Notes under the pieces: generated by a model
The model's database searches: none
Told to the model about the DNA's origin: nothing
What the model saw: only the letters and a program-made list of their open reading frames with translations
Program-made: the position numbers and the translations under genes
In this document: positions 19,013 through 29,878 of the stretch, one piece after another
Layout: each line of letters begins with the position of its first letter
Numbering within the stretch: position 1 is the first letter of the stretch
Assembly (NCBI GenBank): GCA_946548895.1
Contig: CAMNQF010000002.1
Location: forward strand, 108,254-172,253
Reading direction: 5' to 3'
DNA length: 64,000 nucleotides
Source of the DNA: an uncultured bacterium
Lineage (GTDB): Bacteria; Bacillota; Clostridia; Oscillospirales; Oscillospiraceae

Positions 19013-20482
19013 ATGCGAGGGACAAAGACAACCGTCAGCCAGGAGGGCTGGCATACAACAAAAAAAGAACGCCGAAATTACATTATTGGGGATTTGGGAC
19101 GCACGCTGGAGGGTTACATTATCACAGCATTAATGAGTACCTTCATGATTTTTCAGGGGATTAACATGACGGCCGTAGCTGGTGCCATGCTGGTTGTCAA
19201 AATCATTGACGCCCTGGATGACGTGATCTTCGGCTACTTTGTGGATCGTATTCACATTACCAAAATCAAGGCGTTTCAGAAGATAACGGGAGAGGGAAAA
19301 TATCTCCCGTGGTACCGGCTCACCTTTTTCCTGTTTCCGATCTTTACGGCCCTGTTTTTCTGTATGCCCACAGGTTGGCCTGACGGCGCCAAGATCGTAT
19401 GGTTCTTTGTGTTCTATTTGATGTATGATTTGACCTACACCTTGGTAGAGGTTCCCATGCAGTCCATGATCGTCACCCTGACCGACAATACGGACGAGCG
19501 CAATTCAATCTTACAGGCGAAAACAATCATCAATTCCCTGGCCACAATTATTGCCGGGATGCTTTGGACCGTTGCCATCAGTGAGTATGTGGGGATCGGG
19601 ATCCGTGATGTGGCGTTGGTCTCCTCAGTCGCGTTCTTCTGCATGATGGTACCTCTGTGCAAAGGAGTCAAAGAACACAACACGACATTGGCCAATGTTG
19701 ATCCGGCGGAGAATGAAAAGTACACGCTGAAAGATATGTGGAACTGCATCAAGACCAACAGATATTTGATGGTTCTGCTCCTCAGCACGGTGATCACGTC
19801 CTGCCTGCAAACCGGCAGCGCTGTGGGTCTGCTCGTTTCTTATTATCACTTCGGAAGCAGTCTCGTGATGGCTATCCCCATTCTGATTTCCCTAATCCCG
19901 GTGCTGATCGCACAGTCCCAAACCAGGAGGCTGGTCAATCGGTTCGGAAAGCTCCGTGTCTTTATCATCTGCGGCGTCATAGGCGCACTGATCCAAATGG
20001 CAATTTACTTTGTCGGACCGATTTTCACCATTTGCTGCGCCCTGTTGGTGATCCAGTCTCCCTTCAGCAACGTCAGCACGGTGGCAAAGAGCTTCTTTAT
20101 GCCAGACACCATCGAATACACCCGCTACAAGACTGGTAAGGACTGCTCCGGCATCTGCAATGCCCTGTCCTCCTTCGTGACCAAACTGACCTCCAGCGTG
20201 TCCGCCTCCCTGGGCCTGTTCATTCTCGGCCTTTCCAACTATATCCCGGTGGCCGGGGAGAGTTTTGAGGATATCCAGGCGGCGGGAGTTGTTCAGCCCC
20301 CGGAGGCGTTGAGTGTGATGTGGATCATCTATGCCCTGATCCCCCTGATCGGGACTCTGCTGGGTGTTTTGGTCATGTGGTTTTACAAATTGAAGGATCA
20401 GGATGTGGCGTTGATGGCAAAGTGCAACGCTGGAGAGATCTCCCGCGCGGATTGTGAGGCCCAGTTAAGCAAAAAATATTGA
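19013..20482 (+). CDS. GPH-family (MelB-like) glycoside:cation symporter
   Basis: MelB/GPH topology; N-terminal FQGINMTAVAGAMLVVKIIDALDDVIFGYFVDR; C-terminal IPLIGTLLGVLVMWFYKLKD. Confidence 0.85.
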   Translation: MRGTKTTVSQEGWHTTKKERRNYIIGDLGRTLEGYIITALMSTFMIFQGINMTAVAGAMLVVKIIDALDDVIFGYFVDRIHITKIKAFQKITGEGKYLPWYRLTFFLFPIFTALFFCMPTGWPDGAKIVWFFVFYLMYDLTYTLVEVPMQSMIVTLTDNTDERNSILQAKTIINSLATIIAGMLWTVAISEYVGIGIRDVALVSSVAFFCMMVPLCKGVKEHNTTLANVDPAENEKYTLKDMWNCIKTNRYLMVLLLSTVITSCLQTGSAVGLLVSYYHFGSSLVMAIPILISLIPVLIAQSQTRRLVNRFGKLRVFIICGVIGALIQMAIYFVGPIFTICCALLVIQSPFSNVSTVAKSFFMPDTIEYTRYKTGKDCSGICNALSSFVTKLTSSVSASLGLFILGLSNYIPVAGESFEDIQAAGVVQPPEALSVMWIIYALIPLIGTLLGVLVMWFYKLKDQDVALMAKCNAGEISRADCEAQLSKKY

Positions 20483-20495
20483 TGGAGTGACGACC

Positions 20496-21686
20496 ATGGA
20501 TATCCACGAGATCAGCCGTATCATGAACGCCTATATAGCGAATCGTGAAATGTCTGGCGGCGCACTGCTCGTCCGTAAAAACGGCACCATAGTTTTCGAT
20601 GAACGGTGGGGATATGCAGACATTGAACGGCAGCGCCCCGTTACCGATGACACCATTTTCCGCATGGCGTCCATGACAAAATGCGTGACCGGCGTGGCTG
20701 TCATGAAGCTGATCGAAATGGGACGGCTGGGGTTGGATACCCCCCTTTCCGAATATCTCCCTGCCTTTCGCAATATGCGGGTCTGCGCGGATAAGCGTTA
20801 TGAGTTTGAGCCGGGGATGTCTATGGCATCCCTGCTGCCCAAGCTGCTGTTCTTCCGCATGGATCGGGTCAAATCCGTACCTGCGCAGCGGGAAATCACG
20901 ATCCGGGATCTCCTCAGCCATTCCTCCGGACTGCAGCAAGGGGTAGCCGGGATGATGGCCATGCTGAAGCACAGCAAAAAGGACACGCTGGAGCAGCGCG
21001 TCCGCGCGTACAGCAGCTATGTTCTGGATTTTCAACCCGGCACGGCAACTGGCTACTCCCCCTGCGCCGCATTTGATATTCTGGGGTATTTGCTGGGTGT
21101 CGTGACCGAAAAGCCAGTGGCGCAGACCTATCAGGAGCTTGTCTTCCAGCCACTGGAGATGGACAGTGCCGCCTTTGTGCTGACACCGCAACAAGAACGT
21201 CTGCTTGCCAGGACTTACATCAGGAAAAAAGATAAGCTGGTAGATGTCAGCGGAACAAGCAAAGACCTCGAGGGGATTATCCGCACCAAAAAAGGTTCCG
21301 GCTATCTGTCGGGCAGCGGCAGCTTGTACTGCACGGTAAAGGATTACGAAAAGCTGGCTCAAATGCTGTGCCGCAATGGCGGCGGCTATCTTAAACCGGA
21401 AACGGTACAGCTCATGCACACGGAGGCGCAGAAAAACCATTTGGAGCCGGAACCCGGCTATGTGTGGGGGCTCGGCGTCAAGATCCGACAGAACCCAGAG
21501 CGGGGTAAGTCACCCTGCACCGCCGGAACCTATGGCTGGAGTGGGGCTCTGGGGACACACTTCTTTGTCTCGCCAAAGGATGGCTTGGATGCTGTGTTCG
21601 CTACACAGCGGGCTGATTTAGGAGGGTCAGGTTCCTATATCAGTCAGAAGGTCGAGGAGCTTGTATTTTCCCTCTGGAGAGGCTGA
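20496..21686 (+). CDS. beta-lactamase-fold serine hydrolase/esterase
   Basis: FRMASMTKCVTG (SxxK), Y-x-S region YSPCAAFDILGYLLG; no signal peptide. Confidence 0.8.
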   Translation: MDIHEISRIMNAYIANREMSGGALLVRKNGTIVFDERWGYADIERQRPVTDDTIFRMASMTKCVTGVAVMKLIEMGRLGLDTPLSEYLPAFRNMRVCADKRYEFEPGMSMASLLPKLLFFRMDRVKSVPAQREITIRDLLSHSSGLQQGVAGMMAMLKHSKKDTLEQRVRAYSSYVLDFQPGTATGYSPCAAFDILGYLLGVVTEKPVAQTYQELVFQPLEMDSAAFVLTPQQERLLARTYIRKKDKLVDVSGTSKDLEGIIRTKKGSGYLSGSGSLYCTVKDYEKLAQMLCRNGGGYLKPETVQLMHTEAQKNHLEPEPGYVWGLGVKIRQNPERGKSPCTAGTYGWSGALGTHFFVSPKDGLDAVFATQRADLGGSGSYISQKVEELVFSLWRG

Positions 21687-21687
21687 A

Positions 21688-21717
21688 ATTGCCGCAGGCA
21701 TATTTGCCTGCGACAAT
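21688..21717. terminator. bidirectional hairpin between convergent genes
   Basis: attgccgcaggca-tatt-tgcctgcgacaat. Confidence 0.5.
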
Positions 21718-21721
21718 CCGG

Positions 21722-22687
21722 CTACAAGATATAATCCGTGCTGTTCCGATACTGGATTGGGGTCATGCCGACCCGTTTCTTGAATAGATAAAGAAAGTTG
21801 TTGATGTCGTGAACCCCAACTTCGTGCGCGATTTTGTTGGCGGGCAGGGCCGTGGTTTTCAGCAAGAGTTTTGCTTGGTCAATGCGTATCCGAATCAGAT
21901 AATCGTTGGGGGAAAAACCAGTATAGAACTTGAACTGCTTGGACAGATGATATTTATTCGTCATGGTCAGCCCGGCCAGAATATCCAAGGAAATTGGGTC
22001 TTGGTAATGCGTTTCCATATACTTCATTGCCTGCTGGACAAAGCGTGGGACGTCCTGCTTTTGAATGGCAATTTTGGAGGCCGAGATGATCAGATAAATC
22101 AGCATCCCATCAATGGCGTGAGAGGCACGCAAATCACGGTGAAGACTGGGAGAGTCATATATCTCCAGAATTTGTTCCAAGTAACGATGGAACCGACCGC
22201 TTGCCTCCTCGTGAAATATGAATTGCCCCAATTTGTCGTATTCCTCAGAATAGTGGGCGGCCAACGGACCCTGAATGTGCAGTACGGCAACCGTCCAGTC
22301 CTCTGCGGCGAAGTAGTAATGTGGTTTTTGGCAGTCGATCAGGATGCCGTTTCCGGCCTTCAAATCAAACTGTTTTCCATGGTATTCCACATGACCCGTC
22401 CCCTGATAAGTATAGAGGATCAAATAGGAATGGAAGTTTTCCCGCCGTGTGTAGGATCCTTTTCCGTAGTGAAAGATGGTAAATGCCTGCATATAAAAGA
22501 GGTTTTCTTTCGCATAATCCGTGATGGGAACCGGGCGGAATGCGTCGGCGCTTCCGGTGATGTAAAACTCGGAGTTCGCCAGATTTTCGGGATCATATTT
22601 TCCGCTTTTTAAGGTCGCATCGGAAACCTGCCGGGAGGTAATCGGCCGGTCTGTTTCCGTGTGGAGAAAAGAAATCCCTTCAAACAT
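21722..22687 (-). CDS. AraC-family transcriptional regulator with N-terminal cupin-like domain
   Basis: DILAGLTMTNKYHLSKQFKFYTGFSPNDYLIRIRIDQAKLLLKTTALPANKIAHEVGVHDINNFLYLFKKRVGMTPIQYR. Confidence 0.92.
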   Translation of the reverse strand: MFEGISFLHTETDRPITSRQVSDATLKSGKYDPENLANSEFYITGSADAFRPVPITDYAKENLFYMQAFTIFHYGKGSYTRRENFHSYLILYTYQGTGHVEYHGKQFDLKAGNGILIDCQKPHYYFAAEDWTVAVLHIQGPLAAHYSEEYDKLGQFIFHEEASGRFHRYLEQILEIYDSPSLHRDLRASHAIDGMLIYLIISASKIAIQKQDVPRFVQQAMKYMETHYQDPISLDILAGLTMTNKYHLSKQFKFYTGFSPNDYLIRIRIDQAKLLLKTTALPANKIAHEVGVHDINNFLYLFKKRVGMTPIQYRNSTDYIL

Positions 22688-22786
22688 CAGGTTTCACCGC
22701 CTTTTTACTGTCTATAAGACCATTATATACTTGCATCCATCGGACTTCAAGGCTGCCACAAGATTTCATACGAGGAGGTTTTCCGC

Positions 22787-23755
22787 ATGGATCTTTCCAT
22801 GAATATGACCCTGGGTGAGATTATTCGACTGCCCTGCTTCTCACAAATGCAGGGGCAGTTTGTGAGAAGCTGCGGAGGAGATTGGCTGAGGGAAAAGGAA
22901 GGGCTTACCCTTTTGACGCTACAGCAGCAGAATCCAACCTGGTTCTGTGAGGATGTCTACTTTGGATTAAACAGGTTAAGGGAAATTTCCCGTATCCGTG
23001 ATCAGTATGTGTTTCAACTGAGTAGCGGGGCCGGGTTAATTTATCTGCCTGCGGACGAAAAAAGAAACGCAACATTTGCACTGCTGGCGGCCGGCGGAGG
23101 TTACGGAGCGGTCTGCACCCTACTGGAGTCTCTTCCGGTTGCTGCCAGATTGAACGAATTGGGAATTGACTGCTTTTGCCTGAACTATCGGACGGCAACG
23201 AAAGAAAGCTTTCTCCATGGGCTGATGCCTCGACCTTTGGAGGATATGGCCTCTGCGCTCAGGTTTCTTGACGAAAACAGAAATAGGTTTGGAATACAAA
23301 TAGAGAATTATATTGCGGGAGGCTTTTCGGCAGGAGGACATTTATGCGCGATGTGGGGCACACCCCATAAAGGTGCGAGAAGCTATGGCCTTCCCAACCC
23401 TAAAGCGCTGTTGCTGGCCTATCCGCTGATCAGCCTGGAAAATCTGCAAGGCCCGATGGCTTCTGTGCTCTGTACCGGATTGCTGGGGGAGAATGCCAAA
23501 TCGGAAGCCATTACCTCCTACTCGGCAAACCGTCATGTTGATGCAGCATATCCCCCGGTCTATCTTTGCCTGAGTGAGGACGATACGACCGTTCCCGCAA
23601 AGGACGCAAAGGACATGGAGACCGCGCTGGCTGCGGCAAATGTGCGGTGCCGTGTCGAGCGTGTCTCCTGCGGCGGTCATGGCTTTGGCTTGGGTACCGC
23701 TACACCTGCCAGAGGGTGGGTAGAACGTACCATTCATTTTATGGAGGAAAAATAG
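22787..23755 (+). CDS. alpha/beta hydrolase (carbohydrate acyl-esterase-like)
   Basis: GGFSAGGHLCAMWG elbow; C-terminal GGHGFGLG. Confidence 0.8.
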   Translation: MDLSMNMTLGEIIRLPCFSQMQGQFVRSCGGDWLREKEGLTLLTLQQQNPTWFCEDVYFGLNRLREISRIRDQYVFQLSSGAGLIYLPADEKRNATFALLAAGGGYGAVCTLLESLPVAARLNELGIDCFCLNYRTATKESFLHGLMPRPLEDMASALRFLDENRNRFGIQIENYIAGGFSAGGHLCAMWGTPHKGARSYGLPNPKALLLAYPLISLENLQGPMASVLCTGLLGENAKSEAITSYSANRHVDAAYPPVYLCLSEDDTTVPAKDAKDMETALAAANVRCRVERVSCGGHGFGLGTATPARGWVERTIHFMEEK

Positions 23756-26476
23756 ATGGAAATCTATGCGGTAAAAATCAATGGGCTGAACGACCCTATT
23801 GGGTATGACAGCGATATGCTCCTCTGTTCCTGGAAGGTACGGGGTGCCAAAGGAACAAAGCAATCCTGGGCAAAAATACGGGTCTGCCTGGATTCTGAGC
23901 TTTCCAACACCGTATGGGAGAAGGAAGGTGATCTGGAGTCTTTGGGCGAAAAGCTCGCGTTTTCGCCGCTTCCCTATACGAGGTACTACTATCAGATCAC
24001 CGTCCGCACGGATGTCGGGGAGGAGCAGGGAAGCGCGGTCCACTTCTTTGAGACCGCCAGGCTGGGTGAGCCGTGGCAGGCAAGGTGGATCGGCGTGCAA
24101 GGTGACAAAACCCATCCCGAATTTTCCAAGTCTTTCAACTGCGAGAAGCCGATTCGCTCCGTTCGGCTCTACATCTGCGGTCTGGGTCTCTTTGAGGCGT
24201 CTATCAACGGGCGGAAAGTGGGCAATGACCTACTGGCCCCTTTCATCAACGACTATGAGGAGCACTACCAATATTGTACCTACGATATAACAGAGCTGCT
24301 GAACGAGAAAAACGAAATCTCCGTGCTGCTGGGCGATGGCTGGTACCGGGGACACTTCGGCCTGGGAGAACCCACCCACTATGACCGCCCGCTGGCACTG
24401 ATCGCGGAACTGCGTATCGTGTATGAGGACGGCACGGTCGAAACGCTTTGCACCGATGACTCTTGGCAGTACCGCCGCAGCTTCACGACCCTTTCCGATA
24501 TCTACAACGGGGAAACGCAGGATCACACCCTCCTACTGGGAGACTGGAAAAGCGCGGCTTTGATTGAAGCACCCGGAGCGCTATGCGCCCGGTATTCCCC
24601 TCCGCTGCACGACATGGAAACGCTCACGGTGAAAGAGGTCATCCACACCCCCGCCGGGGAGACCGTCCTGGACTTCGGGCAGAATTCCGCCGGCCATGTG
24701 GTCTGCACCCAGGAACTCCCCAGGGGGACGACGATGACTCTGGAGTTTGGAGAAGTCCTCCAGAACGGGAACTTTTATCACGACAATTACCGCAATGCCG
24801 AATCCAGATTTACCTATGTGTCGGACGGAACCCCGAGAGTGATCCGGCCCCGCTTTACGTTCTTTGGGTTCCGTTATGTGAAGGTCTGCGGGCTTGACCA
24901 TGTGGATGCCGCCTGTTTTGAGGGCCGTGCCATCTATTCTGAGATGGATCAGACAGGCTTCATCCATACGGGAAATGAAAAGATCAACCAGCTTTTTTCC
25001 AACTCTCTGTGGGGGCTGAAGTCCAATTTCCTGGATATGCCCACTGACTGCCCTCAGCGGGACGAGCGGCTGGGCTGGACCGGGGATGCACAGGTGTTCT
25101 GTACCACCGCCGGCTTCCACATGGACACCCGCGCATTTTACCGAAAATTCCTGTGGGACCTGCGGAGCGACCAGAGACGCAACAACGGCGCGGCAGCCAT
25201 CTACCTGCCCAATGCGTTTCCCGGACTGACTGCCGGGATCTGGAGTGATATTGCGGCCTTCCTGCCTAAAATGCTCTATGACTATTATGGTAGCAAGGAC
25301 GTGCTTGCCGAATCCTATCCGCTGATGAAGGATTGGGTGGACTACATACACCGGGTGGATCAGGCAAGAGGGCAGAAAAACCTATATGATTTTGGCTTCC
25401 AGTTTGGTGATTGGCTGGCTTTGGACGGCGCCACCGAGCAGTCCACCTTTGGCCGCACCGACAACGGCTATGTCTGTTCTATGTACTACTGGGCGTCTAC
25501 CCATTATGTTGCGGAGGCGGCAAAGGTGCTGGGGCTTCCAGAAGTGACAGAATATGAGGCAAGAGCGGACGCCATTAAGTCGGCAATTCTGGCGGAATAC
25601 TTCACCCCCACAGGACGGCTGGCCATTGATACGCAGACTGGCTACCTGGTGGCTTTAAAGTTTGGAATATACAAAGAGAAACAGCGGATCATTGACGGCC
25701 TCAAGGCCCGGATGAAAAAGGATTTGAATCGGTTAAAGGGCGGCTTTGTGGGTTCAACTATGATGAACTGTGTACTGGCTGAAAACGGCATGGTGGACAA
25801 AGCCTACGACTTCCTGTTCTATGAAGGCTTCCCCGGTTGGCTGTACGCGGTGAACCTGGGTGCCACCACCATCTGGGAGCGTTGGAACAGCATCCTGCCG
25901 GACGGCTCCATCAGCGGAACAGGCATGAACAGCCTGAACCACTATTCCTACGGCAGTGTAGTAGAGTTTCTGTACCGATACGGCGCGGGAATCACTCCCG
26001 CTGCCCCCGGCTTCCGAAAAGCAAGAATTGCACCGCAACCTGAAATTCGTCTTGGGCATATGGAATGCAGCTTTGACAGTGCCAGCGGAAGGTATGTGTC
26101 CAACTGGAACATTGAGGAGGACGGCAGCTTGACCTTCCACATTGAAATTCCCTTCGGGTGTGAGGCACAGGTCTGCCTCCCGGAGCAAGAGGATAAGCTA
26201 CTGACCGCAGGCAGTTACGACTTCCAAATCCGTACCCAGCGTGACTACCGGGCGCTGTATTCCGGTGCCACCCCCTATGAGCGGCTGTTTGCGGACGAGC
26301 GTGCCGTAACGCTATTGAAAAAGTATGTGCCGGAGGTATATGATGGAACCGACCGTAGGGACGAGGAGGCCATGAGCAAATGCCTGAACGATTCCAAATA
26401 CCGGGCGCAGCTCTTCCGTATGCCCACGGAGCAATTTGACCGAGCGATCCGGGAGATAGAAACGATTCGCGGATAG
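23756..26476 (+). CDS. GH78 alpha-L-rhamnosidase
   Basis: ATG abuts the upstream stop; LDMPTDCPQRDERLGWTGDAQVFCTTA, WLYAVNLGATTIWERWNSI, LNHYSYGSVVEFLY GH78 signatures; no signal peptide. Confidence 0.93.
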   Translation: MEIYAVKINGLNDPIGYDSDMLLCSWKVRGAKGTKQSWAKIRVCLDSELSNTVWEKEGDLESLGEKLAFSPLPYTRYYYQITVRTDVGEEQGSAVHFFETARLGEPWQARWIGVQGDKTHPEFSKSFNCEKPIRSVRLYICGLGLFEASINGRKVGNDLLAPFINDYEEHYQYCTYDITELLNEKNEISVLLGDGWYRGHFGLGEPTHYDRPLALIAELRIVYEDGTVETLCTDDSWQYRRSFTTLSDIYNGETQDHTLLLGDWKSAALIEAPGALCARYSPPLHDMETLTVKEVIHTPAGETVLDFGQNSAGHVVCTQELPRGTTMTLEFGEVLQNGNFYHDNYRNAESRFTYVSDGTPRVIRPRFTFFGFRYVKVCGLDHVDAACFEGRAIYSEMDQTGFIHTGNEKINQLFSNSLWGLKSNFLDMPTDCPQRDERLGWTGDAQVFCTTAGFHMDTRAFYRKFLWDLRSDQRRNNGAAAIYLPNAFPGLTAGIWSDIAAFLPKMLYDYYGSKDVLAESYPLMKDWVDYIHRVDQARGQKNLYDFGFQFGDWLALDGATEQSTFGRTDNGYVCSMYYWASTHYVAEAAKVLGLPEVTEYEARADAIKSAILAEYFTPTGRLAIDTQTGYLVALKFGIYKEKQRIIDGLKARMKKDLNRLKGGFVGSTMMNCVLAENGMVDKAYDFLFYEGFPGWLYAVNLGATTIWERWNSILPDGSISGTGMNSLNHYSYGSVVEFLYRYGAGITPAAPGFRKARIAPQPEIRLGHMECSFDSASGRYVSNWNIEEDGSLTFHIEIPFGCEAQVCLPEQEDKLLTAGSYDFQIRTQRDYRALYSGATPYERLFADERAVTLLKKYVPEVYDGTDRRDEEAMSKCLNDSKYRAQLFRMPTEQFDRAIREIETIRG

Positions 26477-26487
26477 GAGGTGATTTT

Positions 26488-29400
26488 GTGGAGTGCAGGT
26501 TGTTTCATGCAGAACTCGCAAAGGGCGTTTTTCAGATTTCAGATGCTTTACATGGCCCTGACAGCGATGGTCTTTCAAACGCTCCGGGCCAACCGACGCA
26601 GAATTCCTATCTGGTGGTCGGAGAAAGAAAGGCGGCTCTGATTGACCTTGCGGTGGATACACCGGAGCTGTATTCCTATGCCTGTTCTCTTGCGGGAACG
26701 CCTGTGCAGGTGCTTCTGACCCACGGGCACCCCGACCATGTGTACCATATTGATGCCGTACTCGAAGCATGGCTTCACTCGACCGACCACGCCATGGTGA
26801 CGGAGGGTATCCCAGGGCTATGTCCCCCGGTCCCAAATGTCAGCCTCCACCCCCTTGAGGACGGTCAGCGTATTGATTTGGGGAATCGTGAACTGAAGGT
26901 AATTGCTCTGCCCGGACATACCTTGGGAAGTGTCCTATTTCTGGATGAAAAAACCGGCATTCTTTTCTCTGGGGACACCTGTGCAAGGCGGCTGCTCTAT
27001 GGACTGACGCCGACCGTGCCGCTCTCTGAGCATTGCCGGCTGCTGGAACAGTTGAGCAAGCGGGATTTCTCCATCATCTATACCGCCCATGACAGATGCG
27101 GCTTGCCGAAGGAATACCTGCAAACTATCCTCAACTGCATTCGCACAGAGCTTCCCAAGGCGGAAGAAACGGTCACACTTCCTGTCGTTGGCTCCATGCG
27201 GAATCTGCATTGGGGGAATGAGGCCACTCTTTCCTATTTTGACATGGCTATTACGCAGCAATATTTGCCAGAGTTGCAATCCTTGCAGGTGACCCATATG
27301 CGGGTACTTCACCGGGAAGACCCCGTTGGGATTGATGAACCCCCGGAGTTTTCCTGGATGCTGTGCAGTCAGGAAAAGAATGTGACCCAGCGGGCGTATC
27401 GGATCACTGTCATGGCCGGGGATAAGACGGTCTGGGACAGCGGCTATACCTTGTCCGACCAACAGAGCTACATTCCCTGCGGCGGGAAGAAGTTGGCAAG
27501 CAGGACGGGGTACTCCTGGCAGGTGACCGTATGGGATCAGGCGGGAAATGCGGCCTGTGGAGAGGGGCACTTTGAAACGGGACTCCATACCCCAGACGAT
27601 TGGTGCGCCCGGTGGATCGAAAGCACCTTGGTGCGCCCGGAGATACCCTGCCCACCGTTTTGGCCGCTGAAGTCACCAGTCTCTTTTGAAAAGAGCTTTT
27701 TCGTAGACAGTGAGGTTTTCAAAGCGCGGCTCTACGCTACCGCCCACGGGGTTTATCGTGTTTTCCTGAACGACCAACGTCCGGATGACCGGGAGTTTGC
27801 CCCGGAACATACCGTGTATGATAAGGTCCTCTATTACCAGACCTACCCGATAGAACCACTGCTGCGGCAGGGGGAGAATACACTTCACTTTACCGTGGCG
27901 GACGGCTGGTACTTCTGCCCCCAAACCCGGCAGGAGATATCGGATTTTTCGGAGGAGCCCGCCGTACTGTTCCAACTGGAGATCACATACCGGGACGGGC
28001 GGACGCAGCGCATCTGTTCGGATGGCACCGAGGTGTGCTTTTTCGATCCAATCGAGTACGCGGATCTGTATCTGGGGGAAAAGCGGGATGATACTCGCCT
28101 GGCCGGAACACCGCAAAAGGTTCGGACACATGATTTCTCCATGGAAAACCTCTGCGCCCAGCCCATGGATCCGGTGCGGCCTGTGACACTCCTTCCGGCG
28201 GAAAAGGTTTACCGTTCCCCCAAAGGTGAGTGGATCGTGGATTTTGGTCAGGTACTCTGTGGCAGAGCCCGAATCCGTATCGATGCCCCCAAGGGGCGGG
28301 AACTCATCTTTGAATATTTTGAAGTGACTGACCGCGCCGGAAATTACCGCAATACCTTGGTCGCACCTCAAAAGGACATCTATGTTTCCAACGGAACACC
28401 GTGCCTCTATGAGGCGGCGTTCACCTTCCACGGTTTTCGGTATCTGCGTGTGACCGGTATGCCGACTGTCCGCGTGGGAGATTTTACAGCGGTGGCCCTT
28501 TCAACGGCCAAGGAGGAGCTGGGAGAATTTGAATGCTCCGATCAGCGGCTGAACCGTCTGTACCAAAATATTCGCTGGTCGCAGAGAAACAATATGCTCT
28601 CCATCCCAACCGACTGTCCCAGCCGGGAAAAAGGCGGCTTTACCGGGGATATCCAGATTTATGCGAAAACGGCCATGCTCAATGAGGAAATGACACCCTT
28701 CCTAAATAGCTGGCTGAAAAACCTGTCGGCGGCACAGGCATCCAATGGCGCTGTACCCATCACCGTACCCGAGACCGCACCATACAGGCGCCTGATGGAA
28801 ACCAACGCCCGCGACTTCGGGGATGAGCCGCCTGTGGGCGTGGCCGGCTGGTCGGACGCGGCCGTAATCGTCCCCTATACGATGTACCGTATGACCGGGA
28901 ACCGAAGGATATTGGAGCGGCAGTATGACAGTATGGCCGCGTGGTGCCGGTATATCATCGACACCGCAGAAAAACGCCGGGGCACGCCTGAATTGCCCGA
29001 AGAAATCGACCGCTTTTTGTGGAACACAGGGTTCCACTTCGGGGAATGGCTGATTCCCAGTGAAAAGAAGGAACTCTCTCACCGGGAAGCCTGCGAGGGC
29101 TCGGCCTTTTACACCGCGCCGATCTTCGGCTATCTCTCCGTGTGCATCATGGCGGAGATTGCGAAGCTCCTTGGGAAAACAGAGGCTGGGTATTATCTGA
29201 GCATTGCGGAGAAAATGAAGGATGCCATTCAGAGGGTCCTGATCCGGGGCGGAATACTGGACACCAAAAACATGGGCGCCTATGTGCTGATGATCGCCCT
29301 GGAGCTGGTTCCGGAGGACTGTAAGGCGGCATTTGCGGAAAAGCTGGTCTCACTGCTGGAGCGGCACCATGGCTGTTTGGACACCGGCTTTCTGGCCACC

Positions 29401-29877
29401 CCGTTCCTACTGGACGCCTTTACGAAAATCGGGCGGCGGGATCTGGCGGTATCCCTGCTCTGGCAGACGAAAATGCCCTCTTGGCTATATGAGGTTGAGC
29501 AGGGCGCCACCGCCATCTGGGAATCCTGGGACGCCATTCAGCCGGACGCCGAGCCGAATATCACCAGTTACGACCACTACGCCTTTGGTTGCGTGGACAC
29601 CTGGATTTTTGAGAATGTTGCCGGAGTCCGGGCGCTGGAGCCGGGTTTTCGCCGGATTGAAATCAGCCCGGAGCCAGAGGGCCTGCCGTTGGAGTTCTGC
29701 CGCAGAAGCTTTCGATGCGAGTATGGAACGATCCGAATCTTCTGGGATCGGGCAAGACTGAAGGTGTCCATCCCCTGCGGTATAACCGCCTTGGTGCGGT
29801 GGAGGGGGCAAGAGACCGAAATCGGCAGCGGCGATTATGTATTTGAAGAATACACACTGAATGGGAGGGGCACTTAA
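26488..29877 (+). CDS. fusion: N-terminal metallo-beta-lactamase-fold hydrolase + C-terminal GH78 alpha-L-rhamnosidase
   Basis: Single 1129-aa frame. MBL HxHxDH = LLTHGHPDHVYH (aa 79-84), PGHTLGS, FSGDT, YTAHD; GH78 starts near aa 265 (VTHMRVLHREDPVGIDEPPEFSWML) with SIPTDCPSREKGGFTGDIQ, WLYEVEQGATAIWESWDAI. Confidence 0.88.
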   Translation: MECRLFHAELAKGVFQISDALHGPDSDGLSNAPGQPTQNSYLVVGERKAALIDLAVDTPELYSYACSLAGTPVQVLLTHGHPDHVYHIDAVLEAWLHSTDHAMVTEGIPGLCPPVPNVSLHPLEDGQRIDLGNRELKVIALPGHTLGSVLFLDEKTGILFSGDTCARRLLYGLTPTVPLSEHCRLLEQLSKRDFSIIYTAHDRCGLPKEYLQTILNCIRTELPKAEETVTLPVVGSMRNLHWGNEATLSYFDMAITQQYLPELQSLQVTHMRVLHREDPVGIDEPPEFSWMLCSQEKNVTQRAYRITVMAGDKTVWDSGYTLSDQQSYIPCGGKKLASRTGYSWQVTVWDQAGNAACGEGHFETGLHTPDDWCARWIESTLVRPEIPCPPFWPLKSPVSFEKSFFVDSEVFKARLYATAHGVYRVFLNDQRPDDREFAPEHTVYDKVLYYQTYPIEPLLRQGENTLHFTVADGWYFCPQTRQEISDFSEEPAVLFQLEITYRDGRTQRICSDGTEVCFFDPIEYADLYLGEKRDDTRLAGTPQKVRTHDFSMENLCAQPMDPVRPVTLLPAEKVYRSPKGEWIVDFGQVLCGRARIRIDAPKGRELIFEYFEVTDRAGNYRNTLVAPQKDIYVSNGTPCLYEAAFTFHGFRYLRVTGMPTVRVGDFTAVALSTAKEELGEFECSDQRLNRLYQNIRWSQRNNMLSIPTDCPSREKGGFTGDIQIYAKTAMLNEEMTPFLNSWLKNLSAAQASNGAVPITVPETAPYRRLMETNARDFGDEPPVGVAGWSDAAVIVPYTMYRMTGNRRILERQYDSMAAWCRYIIDTAEKRRGTPELPEEIDRFLWNTGFHFGEWLIPSEKKELSHREACEGSAFYTAPIFGYLSVCIMAEIAKLLGKTEAGYYLSIAEKMKDAIQRVLIRGGILDTKNMGAYVLMIALELVPEDCKAAFAEKLVSLLERHHGCLDTGFLATPFLLDAFTKIGRRDLAVSLLWQTKMPSWLYEVEQGATAIWESWDAIQPDAEPNITSYDHYAFGCVDTWIFENVAGVRALEPGFRRIEISPEPEGLPLEFCRRSFRCEYGTIRIFWDRARLKVSIPCGITALVRWRGQETEIGSGDYVFEEYTLNGRGT

Positions 29878-29878
29878 C

